Shown here piece after piece: positions 51,938 through 60,740 of a DNA stretch of 64,000 nucleotides. Below the pieces are notes generated by a model, which did not search any database, was not told where the DNA came from, and was given only the letters and a program-made list of their open reading frames with translations. This stretch comes from Kribbella qitaiheensis (GTDB lineage Bacteria; Actinomycetota; Actinomycetes; Propionibacteriales; Kribbellaceae): the NCBI RefSeq assembly GCF_014217565.1, contig NZ_CP043661.1:6076001-6140000 (forward strand). The letters run 5' to 3'. The position numbers and the translations under genes were made by a program. Every line of letters starts with the position of its first letter. Within the stretch, counting starts at the first letter, position 1.

Positions 51938-52272
51938 CTTCTCGCAAGCGGCTCGCCGACGACAAACTGCCGATCCGGATGCTGCACGACCGGGTGCTGG
52001 TCGCGATCGAGACCGAGGGTGAACGCAAGTCCTCGGCCGGCATCCTGATCCCGGCCACCGCGCAGATGGGCCGCCGGCTCGCCTGGGCGAAGGTGGTCGC
52101 GGTCGGCGCCAACGTCCGGACCGTCGAGGTCGGCGACCGGGTGCTGTTCGATCCCGAGGACCGCGCCGAGGTCGAGGTCCGCGGCGACGACTACGTGCTG
52201 CTGCGCGAACGGGACCTGCACGCGGTCGCGGCCGGCCGTCTCGAAGACGGCCAGACCGGCCTCTACCTGTAG
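51934..52272 (+). CDS. GroES-like co-chaperonin
   Basis: A 112-residue protein of the Cpn10 fold: PIRMLHDRVLVAIE with the usual P-L-x-D-R-V start, the mobile-loop region ERKSSAGILIPATAQ, and KVVAVGANVRTVEVGDRVLF. A short basic N-terminus precedes it. It is not next to groEL, and is coupled to the DUF3618 gene. It may be a second, specialised co-chaperonin; that is inference. Confidence 0.83.
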   Translation: MTSRKRLADDKLPIRMLHDRVLVAIETEGERKSSAGILIPATAQMGRRLAWAKVVAVGANVRTVEVGDRVLFDPEDRAEVEVRGDDYVLLRERDLHAVAAGRLEDGQTGLYL

Positions 52273-52274
52273 AA

Positions 52275-52291
52275 CCCGAAAGGTTTTCGGG
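52275..52291. terminator. Hairpin between the GroES-like and doxX genes
   Basis: CCCGAAA-GGT-TTTCGGG is a perfect 7-bp stem in the 29-bp gap between convergent genes. It can act in both directions. Confidence 0.6.
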
Positions 52292-52301
52292 CTGATTGAA
52301 C

Positions 52302-52679
52302 TCAGAAGCTGTTGGGGCCGAAGCGGAAGATCGCGACTACCAGCGCGAGAATCAGGATCACCGCGTTGATGATGATCGGCTGATTCTCCTTGCGGCGGCC
52401 GTGAGTGATGATCGCGCCGACCATGATGACGGCCAGTCCGGTCGCCGCGAGCGGGACCAGGATCTCGGCGATGTTCAGCACGGCCGGCAGGATCAGGCCG
52501 AGGGCGCCCAGTACTTCCGCCGTGCCGATGAGCTTCAGCGTTCTCGCGGAGAAGTCCTCGGTCCACTTCATGTTGGCGTTCGCGCCAAGCTTCTCCTTGG
52601 ACTGGCTGAGCTTGCCCAGCCCGGCCGCCAGGAAGAACGCGGCCAGCACTCCGGCCAGGATCCACAGCACTACGTTCAT
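52302..52679 (-). CDS. DoxX-family membrane protein
   Basis: A 125-residue protein with four hydrophobic helices, of the DoxX family: LWILAGVLAAFFLAAGLGKL and the helix LKLIGTAEVLGALGLILP are typical. Members are linked with oxidative-stress complexes or small-molecule reduction, but the activity is not settled. The ATG at 52679 is divergent from a MarR gene, with two operator-like sites between them, so it is probably derepressed by a MarR ligand. Confidence 0.85.
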   Translation of the reverse strand: MNVVLWILAGVLAAFFLAAGLGKLSQSKEKLGANANMKWTEDFSARTLKLIGTAEVLGALGLILPAVLNIAEILVPLAATGLAVIMVGAIITHGRRKENQPIIINAVILILALVVAIFRFGPNSF

Positions 52680-52717
52680 AGCGTTCTTGCCTGCTCTCAC
52701 TCGATTAGTTGATGTTT

Positions 52718-52759
52718 CAAGTCAACCGTAAACCGGCATGAGTTGATACGTCAACTCAT
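52718..52759. promoter_or_regulatory. Paired MarR operator sites between doxX and marR
   Basis: ATGAGTTGA-TACG-TCAACTCAT (52738-52759) is a perfect 22-bp palindrome. GTTGA-TGTT-TCAAG (52718-52731) is a second site with the same GTTGA-N4-TCAA layout, spaced 22 bp centre to centre. They lie 40-60 bp above doxX and 18 bp above marR, fit to shut both. Confidence 0.75.
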
Positions 52760-52776
52760 GGTAGTACGATGGCCGG

Positions 52777-53250
52777 ATGGGGGACGACGAGGTGCGCTGG
52801 CTGGAGCCGGACGAGTTGCAGACCTGGATGACGCTGGCGGCGTTGATGTTCAAGCTGCCCGGCGCCCTCGACTTCCAGTTGCAGCGCGACTCGGGGTTGA
52901 CCCACTTCGAGTACCTGGTGATGGCCGGCCTGTCCGAGTCGCCGAGCCGGTCCCGCCGGATGAGCGAGCTGGCCGGCTTCGCGAGCGGCTCGCTGTCCCG
53001 GCTCTCGCACGTGGTGAAACGACTCGAGCAGCGCGGTTTCGTGGAGCGCTGCCCCTCGCCTGAGGACGGCCGGATCACGGTCGCCACCCTCACCGACGCG
53101 GGGTACGAGCAGGTGGTCGCGGCCGCTCCCGGTCATGTCGCGACGGTCCGCCAGTACGTGATCGACGCACTCAGCCCGGAGCAGCTCGGCCAGCTGAAGG
53201 CCATCGGTGGCCAGATCCTGCAGAAGGTCGAGCCCGGGCGAAGCTGCTGA
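52777..53250 (+). CDS. MarR-family regulator
   Basis: Winged-helix repressor of 157 residues. The recognition region is RRMSELAGFASGSLSRLSHVVKRLEQRGFVER, followed by the wing SPEDGRITVATLTDAG. It resembles MarR proteins that pair with a divergent DoxX or oxidoreductase gene. The adjacent palindromes are the likely sites. Ligand unknown. Confidence 0.9.
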   Translation: MGDDEVRWLEPDELQTWMTLAALMFKLPGALDFQLQRDSGLTHFEYLVMAGLSESPSRSRRMSELAGFASGSLSRLSHVVKRLEQRGFVERCPSPEDGRITVATLTDAGYEQVVAAAPGHVATVRQYVIDALSPEQLGQLKAIGGQILQKVEPGRSC

Positions 53251-53310
53251 CGCTGTCCGGTTGGCGGCGCCCGGATCAGGGGCGCGGATCCGGCAGGAGA
53301 CAATGCTGGG

Positions 53311-54417
53311 GTGACCTTCGCACCCACGTCCAGCCGCCTGCCCGACTTCCCCTGGGACAAGCTCGCCCCTTACAAGCAGAAGGCGGCGGCTCACCCGGAC
53401 GGCATCGTCGACCTGTCCATCGGCAGCCCGGTCGACCCGGTGCCCGACCTGGTGAAGCAGGCACTCGCGGCAGCGGCCGACGCACCGGCGTACCCGACGA
53501 CACTCGGTACTACGTCCGCGCGGCAGGCGGCGGTGGACTGGATGGCCCGCCGCTTGGGTGTATCCGGTGTGGACCCGCAGACCGGCGTGCTGCCGGTGAT
53601 CGGTACGAAGGAGCTGATCATGCTGCTGCCGATGCTGCTCGGCGTCGGCGCCGGCGACACCGTGCTCATCCCCGACCTCGCCTACCCGACGTACGAGGCA
53701 GGCGCTGCGCTGGCCCGGGCCACTAGCGTCCCGATCGCCGACCCCACGACGTACGACGGTCCGGTGCGGGTCGCGTACCTCAACTCGCCGCGGAACCCGT
53801 CCGGTGCGATCACCACGGCAGCAGACCTTCGTACTGCGGTGGAGTGGGCCCGTGCCAACGACGTGCTCCTGGTGAACGACGAGTGCTACATCGAGCTCGG
53901 CTGGGACTCGCAGCCCGTGTCGGTGCTGCACCCGGACGTCTGCGGCGGCTCGTACGACAACCTGCTCGCGGTGCACTCGCTGTCCAAGCGGTCGAACCTG
54001 GCCGGCTACCGCGCCGGATTCGTCGCTGGTGACGAGGCGGTCGTCGCCGAGTTGCTGGCGGTCCGCAAGCACGCCGGGCTGATGGTGCCGTCGCCGATCC
54101 AGGCAGCCATGGCGGCCGCGTTGTCGGACGATGTCCACGTCGATGAGCAGCGTGCCCGGTACGAACGCCGCCGGGCCGTACTGCGGCAGGCGCTGACCGA
54201 CGCGGGCTGGACCATCACGCTCTCCCAGGGCGGCCTCTACCTGTGGGCCGAGCATCCGGCGTACGACTCCTATGAGTCCGTCGCGGCGCTGGCGGATCGC
54301 GGCATCCTGGTGGCGCCCGGTGTCTTCTACGGGACGGCAGGGCACCGGCACGTACGGGTGGCGCTGACCGGGACCGATGAGCGGATCGATGCGGCGGTCA
54401 AGCGGCTGCAGGAATAA
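53311..54417 (+). CDS. dapC: N-succinyldiaminopimelate aminotransferase, DapC type
   Basis: Class I/II PLP aminotransferase of 368 residues in the lysine/meso-DAP route. It has the actinobacterial DapC layout: LPDFPWDKLAPYK, the start of the domain LSIGSPVDPVPD, NSPRNPSGA, and the Schiff-base Lys in SLSKRSNLAGYR. The GTG start at 53311 is chosen since it gives the family N-terminus. A ferredoxin gene often precedes dapC in actinomycetes; here a MarR gene does. Confidence 0.88.
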   Translation: MTFAPTSSRLPDFPWDKLAPYKQKAAAHPDGIVDLSIGSPVDPVPDLVKQALAAAADAPAYPTTLGTTSARQAAVDWMARRLGVSGVDPQTGVLPVIGTKELIMLLPMLLGVGAGDTVLIPDLAYPTYEAGAALARATSVPIADPTTYDGPVRVAYLNSPRNPSGAITTAADLRTAVEWARANDVLLVNDECYIELGWDSQPVSVLHPDVCGGSYDNLLAVHSLSKRSNLAGYRAGFVAGDEAVVAELLAVRKHAGLMVPSPIQAAMAAALSDDVHVDEQRARYERRRAVLRQALTDAGWTITLSQGGLYLWAEHPAYDSYESVAALADRGILVAPGVFYGTAGHRHVRVALTGTDERIDAAVKRLQE

Positions 54418-54512
54418 GAGAACCTTTGGCAGGAGTGTGACGTCCCTAGTAGTGGAAGCATCTAGGTAGGTAGTGGGGCCTGCCTGGGCTTCTTCTGAGG
54501 GGGAGGACGGCC

Positions 54513-55940
54513 ATGAACCTGCGCGCTATGGGGGCTGCCGCGGTTGCGGCGATATTGCTGATCGGATTGGTCCCGACCGGGGCTTTCGCTGATCCTGATC
54601 CAGGCCTACCGGTCACCAGTACCACGGCGACTCCGGTGGCCACGCCGCCTGGCACACCTGCCTCGACACCTGCCTCGACGCCTGCCTCAACCCCGGCTAC
54701 AACGCCGGCTACCACGCCTGCGACCACTCCGGCTACGACGCCTGCCACGACTCCGGTCGATCCGCCGGCGACTGTTCCGTCGAAGCCGACCCGTACGACG
54801 GCCGCGGACCCGCTGTCGATCTCGCTGGACCAGCCGGCCACCACCTGGGAGGACCGGCCGCTGACGTTCACCGGCAAGCTCAGCAACGGAGCCGTCGACT
54901 GGTACATCTCGCTGTGGCAGGCACTACCCAGCGGCTGGACCCTGCGCAGCTCGACGAAGTCGACCGCCGGCGGCGCGTACCGGATGACCTACACGCCGAC
55001 CACTTCGATCAACACCACGTTCCGCGCGGTGATCGGGCCCAGGTTCTACGAAGCCCCGGCGATCTCACCAGCCCGCATCGGCACTGCGCAGGACCGCAAG
55101 ATCGTCGCCAACACCCCGGCGCCGTCGTACATCACGCTGACCGGCGTCTCCGTGTATGGCCACACCACCCCGGCCGAGCCTGGGCTCGAAGTGGTTCTGC
55201 AGGACCTCCTCGGCAACGGCACCTGGCGCTGGCTGACCAGCGTGAAAGTAGATGCCAATGGCTACTTCCACCTGCCGATCCCGGACAACTTCCCGCACAC
55301 CCGCACGATCCGGGTGGTCAGCCGGGGCGTGCCCGCCGCGGCGGTCGAGGTATCGGCGTCGGCCCGCTACGTGATCAAGGCCGCGCTGAACCCGGCGGTC
55401 TTCGCCGTCGCCGCGAGCATGGTCCCGAAGACCTATCGAGCGGGCTGCCCGGTGGGGCCGGCCTCACTGCGCTTGCTGGTGATGAACTACTGGGGCTTCG
55501 ACGGCCGGGTCCACAAGGGCGAGCTGATCCTCCGCGACGCGGCCGTGCAGAAGATGATCACGGTCTGGACCGCGACCTTCAACGCGCACTTCCCGATCCG
55601 CCGGATGCAGCGCGTCGACGTCTTCGGCGGCAGCGATGTCTCCTCGATGACCGCCGACAACACCTCTGCCTTCAACTGCCGCCAGGTGACCGGCGATCCG
55701 TACTCACTCTCACCGCACTCGTACGGCACCGCGATCGACGTCAACACCGTCGAGAACCCGTACCTCGCGGCGAACAACGTCTGGTACCCGTCCAACGGCC
55801 TCAGCTACCGCACCCGCAGCGTCGCCCGCCCGGGCATGCTCTTCTCCAGCAGCGCCGCCACGAAGTCCCTGATCGGCCAGGGCTACTTCTGGGGTGCCAA
55901 CTGGTCCAAGCCCGACTATCAGCACTTCGAACCGAAGTGA
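54513..55940 (+). CDS. Secreted M15-type D-Ala-D-Ala peptidase-like protein with Thr/Pro repeats
   Basis: Exported protein of 475 residues. The signal is AAAVAAILLIGLVPTGAFA. A low-complexity Thr-Pro-Ala linker (residues about 30-90) follows, encoded by 12-bp repeats, then beta-rich domains (residues 95-310). The C-terminal VanY/M15 domain has SAFNCR, the zinc-binding HSYGTAIDVN and DYQHFEP, with H-x6-D and a later H. It probably trims cell-wall peptides. Its stop overlaps the next start (GTGA). Confidence 0.82.
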   Translation: MNLRAMGAAAVAAILLIGLVPTGAFADPDPGLPVTSTTATPVATPPGTPASTPASTPASTPATTPATTPATTPATTPATTPVDPPATVPSKPTRTTAADPLSISLDQPATTWEDRPLTFTGKLSNGAVDWYISLWQALPSGWTLRSSTKSTAGGAYRMTYTPTTSINTTFRAVIGPRFYEAPAISPARIGTAQDRKIVANTPAPSYITLTGVSVYGHTTPAEPGLEVVLQDLLGNGTWRWLTSVKVDANGYFHLPIPDNFPHTRTIRVVSRGVPAAAVEVSASARYVIKAALNPAVFAVAASMVPKTYRAGCPVGPASLRLLVMNYWGFDGRVHKGELILRDAAVQKMITVWTATFNAHFPIRRMQRVDVFGGSDVSSMTADNTSAFNCRQVTGDPYSLSPHSYGTAIDVNTVENPYLAANNVWYPSNGLSYRTRSVARPGMLFSSSAATKSLIGQGYFWGANWSKPDYQHFEPK

Positions 55941-56707
55941 AGCCAGTACTAGCGGTCGTAGCGGCGCTGGGGCTGCTGGTGGGATGCAGCAACAGCGCGG
56001 CTTCGGGGGAGACGCCACCACCGACTACGCCGATCCCCAGCACTGTCGGCGGCACAGTGCCGGTCCCGACCAACACCTTGAGTACTGCGAAGCCAACTGA
56101 CGCCGCCAAGCCGCCGCAGATACCCGAGCGGGCCACGGCGCCACCACCCGCGTCGGCCGGGCCGGTGACTGCGAAGAACCTGCCCGCACCGGAGAAGCTA
56201 GGGGACGGCTGGAAGACCTACACCGACCCGGGTGGCTCGGAGCAGGGCTTCCTGGGCAACGACACCTGGACCCGCCGGCGTGACGGCCACCAGGCCGCCT
56301 ATGAGGCGCTACCGGTCGGCTGTGCGAACCCGCAGCCGAAGGGCTCGCTGCCGGTCCCGCTGCACGCCCTGCAGGGTTCCTACCGAACAGGCTCAGACCA
56401 ACCCGCCAACGCGCTGCTCCTGCGCTTCGCGGACGCGACCAAGGCAACGGCGTACTTCACCGGCTACCAGGCCCGCATGAAGGGCTGCGGAGACAGCGGC
56501 GGCCTGGCAGTGCAGTCGCTGTGGTCCACGGACACCACCGCTGCCGCAGTACGCCGGTATGCCGAGGCAGACGCCTTCGTCGAGGTATCTGTCGTGCGTG
56601 GATCTACTGTTGCCCTACTGGCCCAGCAGTCGTCCAACCCCGAGACTGAAGGCAATTGGTCACATTCCGTAGCATCAGAGTTGGAAACTGTGATCGATTT
56701 GCCCTAA
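55937..56707 (+). CDS. Lipoprotein, function unknown
   Basis: A 256-residue lipoprotein: signal VKPVLAVVAALGLLVGC with the lipobox LLVGC, then a Pro/Thr/Ser-rich linker, then a compact domain with GDGWKTYTDPGG, CANPQPKG and a second Cys in GYQARMKGCGDSG that may form a disulfide. It starts inside the stop codon of the M15-type gene, so the two probably work together at the wall. I recognise no enzyme motif. Confidence 0.75.
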   Translation: MKPVLAVVAALGLLVGCSNSAASGETPPPTTPIPSTVGGTVPVPTNTLSTAKPTDAAKPPQIPERATAPPPASAGPVTAKNLPAPEKLGDGWKTYTDPGGSEQGFLGNDTWTRRRDGHQAAYEALPVGCANPQPKGSLPVPLHALQGSYRTGSDQPANALLLRFADATKATAYFTGYQARMKGCGDSGGLAVQSLWSTDTTAAAVRRYAEADAFVEVSVVRGSTVALLAQQSSNPETEGNWSHSVASELETVIDLP

Positions 56708-56750
56708 AGATGCACTACCTTTCAGTATTTTCTGGCCGTAAACTCCTGAC

Positions 56751-57906
56751 ATGGGCGATTTCGACAGCTACGCGCGACTCACGGCCGACCTCGAGACGCC
56801 GTACGCGGTGGTCGACCTGGCTGCCTTCCGCCGGAACGCGGACGACCTCGTCCGGCGCGCCGCCGGTACGCCGATCCGAGTGGCGTCCAAGTCGGTGCGC
56901 TGCCGTGCGCTGATCACCGAGGCGCTGCAACGGCCCGGCTTCCACGGCGTGATGTCGTATTCGCTGCCGGAAGCGCTCTGGCTTGCACGCAACGGCGTCG
57001 ACGACATCCTGATGGGCTACCCGACCGTGCATCGGGCCGCGCTGCGTGAGCTGGCCGCCGATGCGGATGCGGCTTCACGGATCACCCTGATGATCGACGA
57101 CGTCCAGCACCTCGAACTGATCAAGGCGATCACCGGTGGAGGCGAGCGGATCCAGGTCTGCCTCGACGTCGACGCCTCGTTGCGGATCTTCGGCCAGCAC
57201 CTCGGCGTACGGCGCTCGCCGCTACGCACCCCCGAGCAGGTGCTCGGACTGGCCCGCACTGTCGTCGCCGATGACGCCTTCGAGCTGGTTGGGGTGATGT
57301 TCTACGAGGCGCAGATCGCGGGCCTGCCGGATACGTCGCCGGCTGTTCGCTGGGTCAAGCGCCGGTCCGCGGCCGAGTTGGCCGAGCGGCGCGGCATGGT
57401 CGTCGACGCGGTGAAGCAGATCGCCCCGCTGCGGCTGGTGAACAGTGGTGGCACCGGCAGCCTCGAGGTCAGCAGCGCCGACCGGGCCGTCACCGAGGTG
57501 ACTGCTGGTTCCGGTCTCTACGGGCCCACGCTCTTCGACAAGTACGACATCTTCAAGCCCGAGCGCGCCGTCGCCTACGCCCTCAGCGTGGTCCGCCGTC
57601 CCACGCCGCGGATCGCGACGCTGTTCGGCGGTGGCTACATCGCGTCCGGTCCGGCGAAGAAGTCCCGGCAGCCGTCCCCGACCTGGCCGGCCCGGTCTCG
57701 GTCTGCTCGGCACCGAGGGTGCCGGGGAGGTGCAAACCCCCGTAGCGGGAGAATCGGCGCGTGGCCTGCGGATCGGCGACCGGGTCTGGATGCGGTACGC
57801 CAAGGCAGGCGAGATGCTGGAACGATTCGACCGGCTGTACGCGATCGACGGCACCGAGCTGACCGAGCTCGTGACGTATCGGGGTGAGGGGAAGAACTTC
57901 GGATGA
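56751..57906 (+). pseudogene. PLP alanine racemase/D-threonine aldolase-like gene with a +1 frameshift
   Basis: The N-terminal TIM-barrel is intact: TPYAVVDLAAFRRNADDL, the PLP Lys in RVASKSVRCRAL, and later NSGGTGSLE and GSGLYGPTLFD. After GGGYIASGPAKKSRQPSP the frame is lost near 57686-57696 (GGCCGGCCCGG). The next frame gives GLGLLGTEGAGEVQTP and ends RGEGKNFG. One extra C explains it; the joined protein would have about 384 residues. Its end overlaps the lactone-oxidase start (ATGA), so the operon is normal. Likely a sequence error. Confidence 0.7.
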
Positions 57907-59204
57907 GCACCTGGCGCAACTGGGCCGGCACCGAGTCGGCGACCGGGGTGGAGGTGCTCCGCCCGGCCTCCATCGACGAGGTGTCCGTCGCGGTGAAGAC
58001 GGCCGCCGAGCAGGGCAAGAAGCTCAAGGCGGTCGGCTCCGGCCACTCGTTCACCGGGTGTTCGGTGCCGGAGCAGGTGATGATCCGGCTCGACGGGCTC
58101 GCCTCGATCACCACCGCCGACCGGGAGTCCGGGCGGGTCACGCTCGGCGCCGGTACCGGTCTGGCGAAGCTGAACGCGGGCCTGGCGTCCTTCGACCTGG
58201 CGATGGCGAACCTCGGCGACATCGACAAGCAGACCATCTCGGGCGCGATCTCCACCGGCACCCACGGCACCGGCGCCCGGCTCGGCGGCCTCGCGACCCA
58301 GATCGTCGCGCTCGAACTGGTCACCGCGGACGGCTCCGTGCTGCACTGCTCGGCCGAGGAGAACCCCGATGTCTTCGCCGCGGCGCGCGTCTCGGTCGGC
58401 GCGCTCGGTGTCATCACTTCTCTCACCCTGCAAAGCGTTCCGGCGTTCCTGCTCCGCGCGCAGGAGATGCCGCTGCCGCTCGGCGAGGTGCTCGACAGTT
58501 TCGATGAATTTGCCGACGGCAACGATCACTTCGAGTTCTACTGGTTCCCGCACACCGACCTGGCGCTGACCAAACGCAACAACCGGGTCGCCGCCGGGGT
58601 CGGCGCGTCCCCGGTCAGCCGGCTGCGCGGCTGGATCGACGACGAACTGCTGTCCAACCGGGTCTTCGAACTCACCAACCGGCTCGCGGTTCGCCGGCCC
58701 GGGTTGGTGCCGCGGATCAACCAGTTGGCGTCGCGCGCGCTGTCGGCCCGCGAGTACGTCGACGCGTCGTACAAAGTGTTCTGTTCCGAGCGGAACGTGA
58801 TCTTCCGGGAGTCCGAGTACGCCGTACCGCGGGAGCATGTCGTCGAGGTGGTCCAGCAGTTGCGGGCGTGGATCGACCGGTCGGGGGAGCGGTTCCCGTT
58901 CCCGATCGAGGTACGGGTCGCGGCGGCGGACGACATCTGGCTGTCCACCGCGTACGGGCGGGACACGGCGTACGTCGCGATCCACCAGTACCACCGGCTG
59001 GAGCACGACAAGTACTTCGACGCGTTCGAGCAGATCGCCGGGGCCTTCGGCGGCCGGCCGCACTGGGGCAAGCTGCACACCCTCGCCGCGGACCAGTTCC
59101 GCGACCGCTACCCCCGCTTCGACGACTTCCTCGCCATCCGCGACCGCCTGGACCCCCACCGCGCCTTTACCAACCCCTACACCCGCCAAGTCTTCGGCCC
59201 CTGA
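57903..59204 (+). CDS. D-arabinono-1,4-lactone oxidase-type flavoprotein
   Basis: FAD-dependent sugar-lactone oxidase family protein of 433 residues. It begins NWAGTESATG, has the FAD-linking GSGHSFTGC, the FAD domain stretch STGTHGTGARLGG, and the ALO C-terminus HWGKLHTL with YPRFDDFLAIRDRLDP. It is overlapped by the PLP racemase-like gene upstream; this pairing recurs in actinomycetes. It may act on L-gulono- or D-arabinono-lactone. Confidence 0.89.
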   Translation: MSTWRNWAGTESATGVEVLRPASIDEVSVAVKTAAEQGKKLKAVGSGHSFTGCSVPEQVMIRLDGLASITTADRESGRVTLGAGTGLAKLNAGLASFDLAMANLGDIDKQTISGAISTGTHGTGARLGGLATQIVALELVTADGSVLHCSAEENPDVFAAARVSVGALGVITSLTLQSVPAFLLRAQEMPLPLGEVLDSFDEFADGNDHFEFYWFPHTDLALTKRNNRVAAGVGASPVSRLRGWIDDELLSNRVFELTNRLAVRRPGLVPRINQLASRALSAREYVDASYKVFCSERNVIFRESEYAVPREHVVEVVQQLRAWIDRSGERFPFPIEVRVAAADDIWLSTAYGRDTAYVAIHQYHRLEHDKYFDAFEQIAGAFGGRPHWGKLHTLAADQFRDRYPRFDDFLAIRDRLDPHRAFTNPYTRQVFGP

Positions 59205-59256
59205 ATACACGGTAAAAAAGTTCACCAGACCGGGTGCCGGGCATAGCCTTCTTCGC

Positions 59257-59979
59257 ATGACTGCACCTGAGCCGCTCGAGCCGCTGATTGAGGACTGGAC
59301 GAAGGCCCTTGCCGTCGTCGCGCATCCTGACGACCTGGAATTCGGTGCCGCCGCCGCGATCGCGCGGTGGACCGCCCAGGGCAAGGAGGTCGTCTACTGC
59401 CTGCTCACCTCAGGCGAGGCGGGGATCGACGGCATCGCACCGGCCGAGTGCGGTCCGCTGCGGGAGGCCGAGCAGATCGAGTCCGCCCGGATCGTCGGCG
59501 TCGACACGGTCGAGTTCCTCGGCCAGCCCGACGGCACGATCGAGTACGGCGTACCGCTGCGGCGGTTGATCGCGCAGGCGGTCCGGCGGCACCAGCCGGA
59601 GATCGTCATCACGAACAACTTCCGCGAGACCTGGGACGGCGACGTCATGCTGAACATGGCGGACCACATCAACACCGGTCGCGCCACCTTGGACGCCGTC
59701 CGCGACGCCGCCAACCGGTGGATCTTCCCCGACGACGGTGAGCGCTGGAACGGGGTCCGCCAGGTCTGGGCCGGTGGTTCACCGACCGGGAAGCATGCGG
59801 TCGACACCACCGACACGTTCGAGCTCGGCGTCGACTCGCTGAAGGCGCACAAGGCGTATATCGACGGGCTCAACTGGCCGCACTTCGACCCGGCCGAGTT
59901 CCTCGAAGGCATCTCCCGCGGCACCGGCACCCGCCTCGGCACCACCTATGCGGCCCCCTTCGAAGTCTTCACCGTCTGA
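59257..59979 (+). CDS. PIG-L/LmbE-family deacetylase
   Basis: Zinc-dependent N-acetylglucosaminyl deacetylase-like protein of 240 residues. The metal motif is VVAHPDDLEFG, with the third ligand in NMADHINTG. MshB and Mca share the fold; no signal is seen. The ATG at 59257 is chosen; no strong ribosome site. Substrate might be a sugar or mycothiol-like conjugate. Its last codons and stop are repeated twice more downstream. Confidence 0.87.
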   Translation: MTAPEPLEPLIEDWTKALAVVAHPDDLEFGAAAAIARWTAQGKEVVYCLLTSGEAGIDGIAPAECGPLREAEQIESARIVGVDTVEFLGQPDGTIEYGVPLRRLIAQAVRRHQPEIVITNNFRETWDGDVMLNMADHINTGRATLDAVRDAANRWIFPDDGERWNGVRQVWAGGSPTGKHAVDTTDTFELGVDSLKAHKAYIDGLNWPHFDPAEFLEGISRGTGTRLGTTYAAPFEVFTV

Positions 59980-60096
59980 ACCACCCGGCTCCGCACCACC
60001 TCGCAGGCCTTCAAGCTCCTCACCGTGTGAACCACCCGGCTCCGCACCGCCTCGCAGCCTTCAGGCTCCTCACCGTGTGAACCACCCGGCTCCGCT
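59962..60096. repeat. Tandem repeat of the PIG-L gene tail
   Basis: Three units, starting ACCGT at 59971, 60022 and 60072, are 51 and 50 bp apart. Each encodes a C-terminal peptide plus stop: FEVFTV, FKLLTV and FRLLTV, each followed by TGA and ACCACCCGGCTCCGC. The first unit is the end of the gene; the third is partial. Confidence 0.92.
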
Positions 60097-60275
60097 GGCC
60101 GTATGAGTGGGTGACAGGCGCTGCGGGGCACGCCGTAGCGGTTAGCGACAGGCGCTGCGGGCAGATTGCGTCATGTGTTGTCCATCTCCTGTTCGCCAGG
60201 GGCGACCTTCGGACCTGGCAGACTCGGAAATACATGACAGCGCAGCTATCAGCAGGCTCGAGGATCGGACAGGCG

Positions 60276-60740
60276 ATGAGATCAGACGACGCCGGTGCCT
60301 CGGTGCGGTTGCTCAGGACCGCGCCCGAGTGGTCGAGTGGTACCTACCGGACCGATTGGTCGCGGACGGATCACTGGGCGGCCGGGAAGCAGGCTGCGAT
60401 GGACATCGATGCTGCTGAGGCGTGGCAACCGCCGTGGTGGTTGCTGGTGTTCGGGCCGTTGTGCTGGCTGCTGGTCTCGGCGCTGGTGGTCGGTCAGCGC
60501 GGACTGCCGATCGGCCTCGTCGCCTTCGGACTGCTCGCGCCGGTCGGGATGCCGATTCCCGTCGTCATGCGCTGGATCCGCAAGCACCGCCGGCTGGACG
60601 GCGCCTATCTCGGCCCGCTCGCGTTCGCGGCCATGGCCATCGTCACCGACATCCCGCTCTGGGTCTGCGCCGCCGTCGGCCTCGGAGCCGCGTTCCTCAG
60701 CCTGATGCTAGGAGCCATGCGGGGCTTCGCCCACGGCTGA
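60276..60740 (+). CDS. Membrane protein of unknown function
   Basis: A 154-residue protein with three or four hydrophobic helices (WWLLVFGPLCWLLVSALVV, GLPIGLVAFGLLAPVG, AFAAMAIVTDIPLWV) and a soluble N-terminus rich in charged residues. I prefer the ATG at 60276 with GAGGA 10 bases above; an in-frame ATG at 60234 lacks one. No family is recognised. Its last codons RGFAHG and stop are repeated twice downstream. Confidence 0.6.
   Translation: MRSDDAGASVRLLRTAPEWSSGTYRTDWSRTDHWAAGKQAAMDIDAAEAWQPPWWLLVFGPLCWLLVSALVVGQRGLPIGLVAFGLLAPVGMPIPVVMRWIRKHRRLDGAYLGPLAFAAMAIVTDIPLWVCAAVGLGAAFLSLMLGAMRGFAHG

Noticed and set aside
54446..54907. Minus-strand Val-Ala-Gly repeat frame
   Set aside because: Shadow of the Thr-Pro repeats in the M15-type gene.
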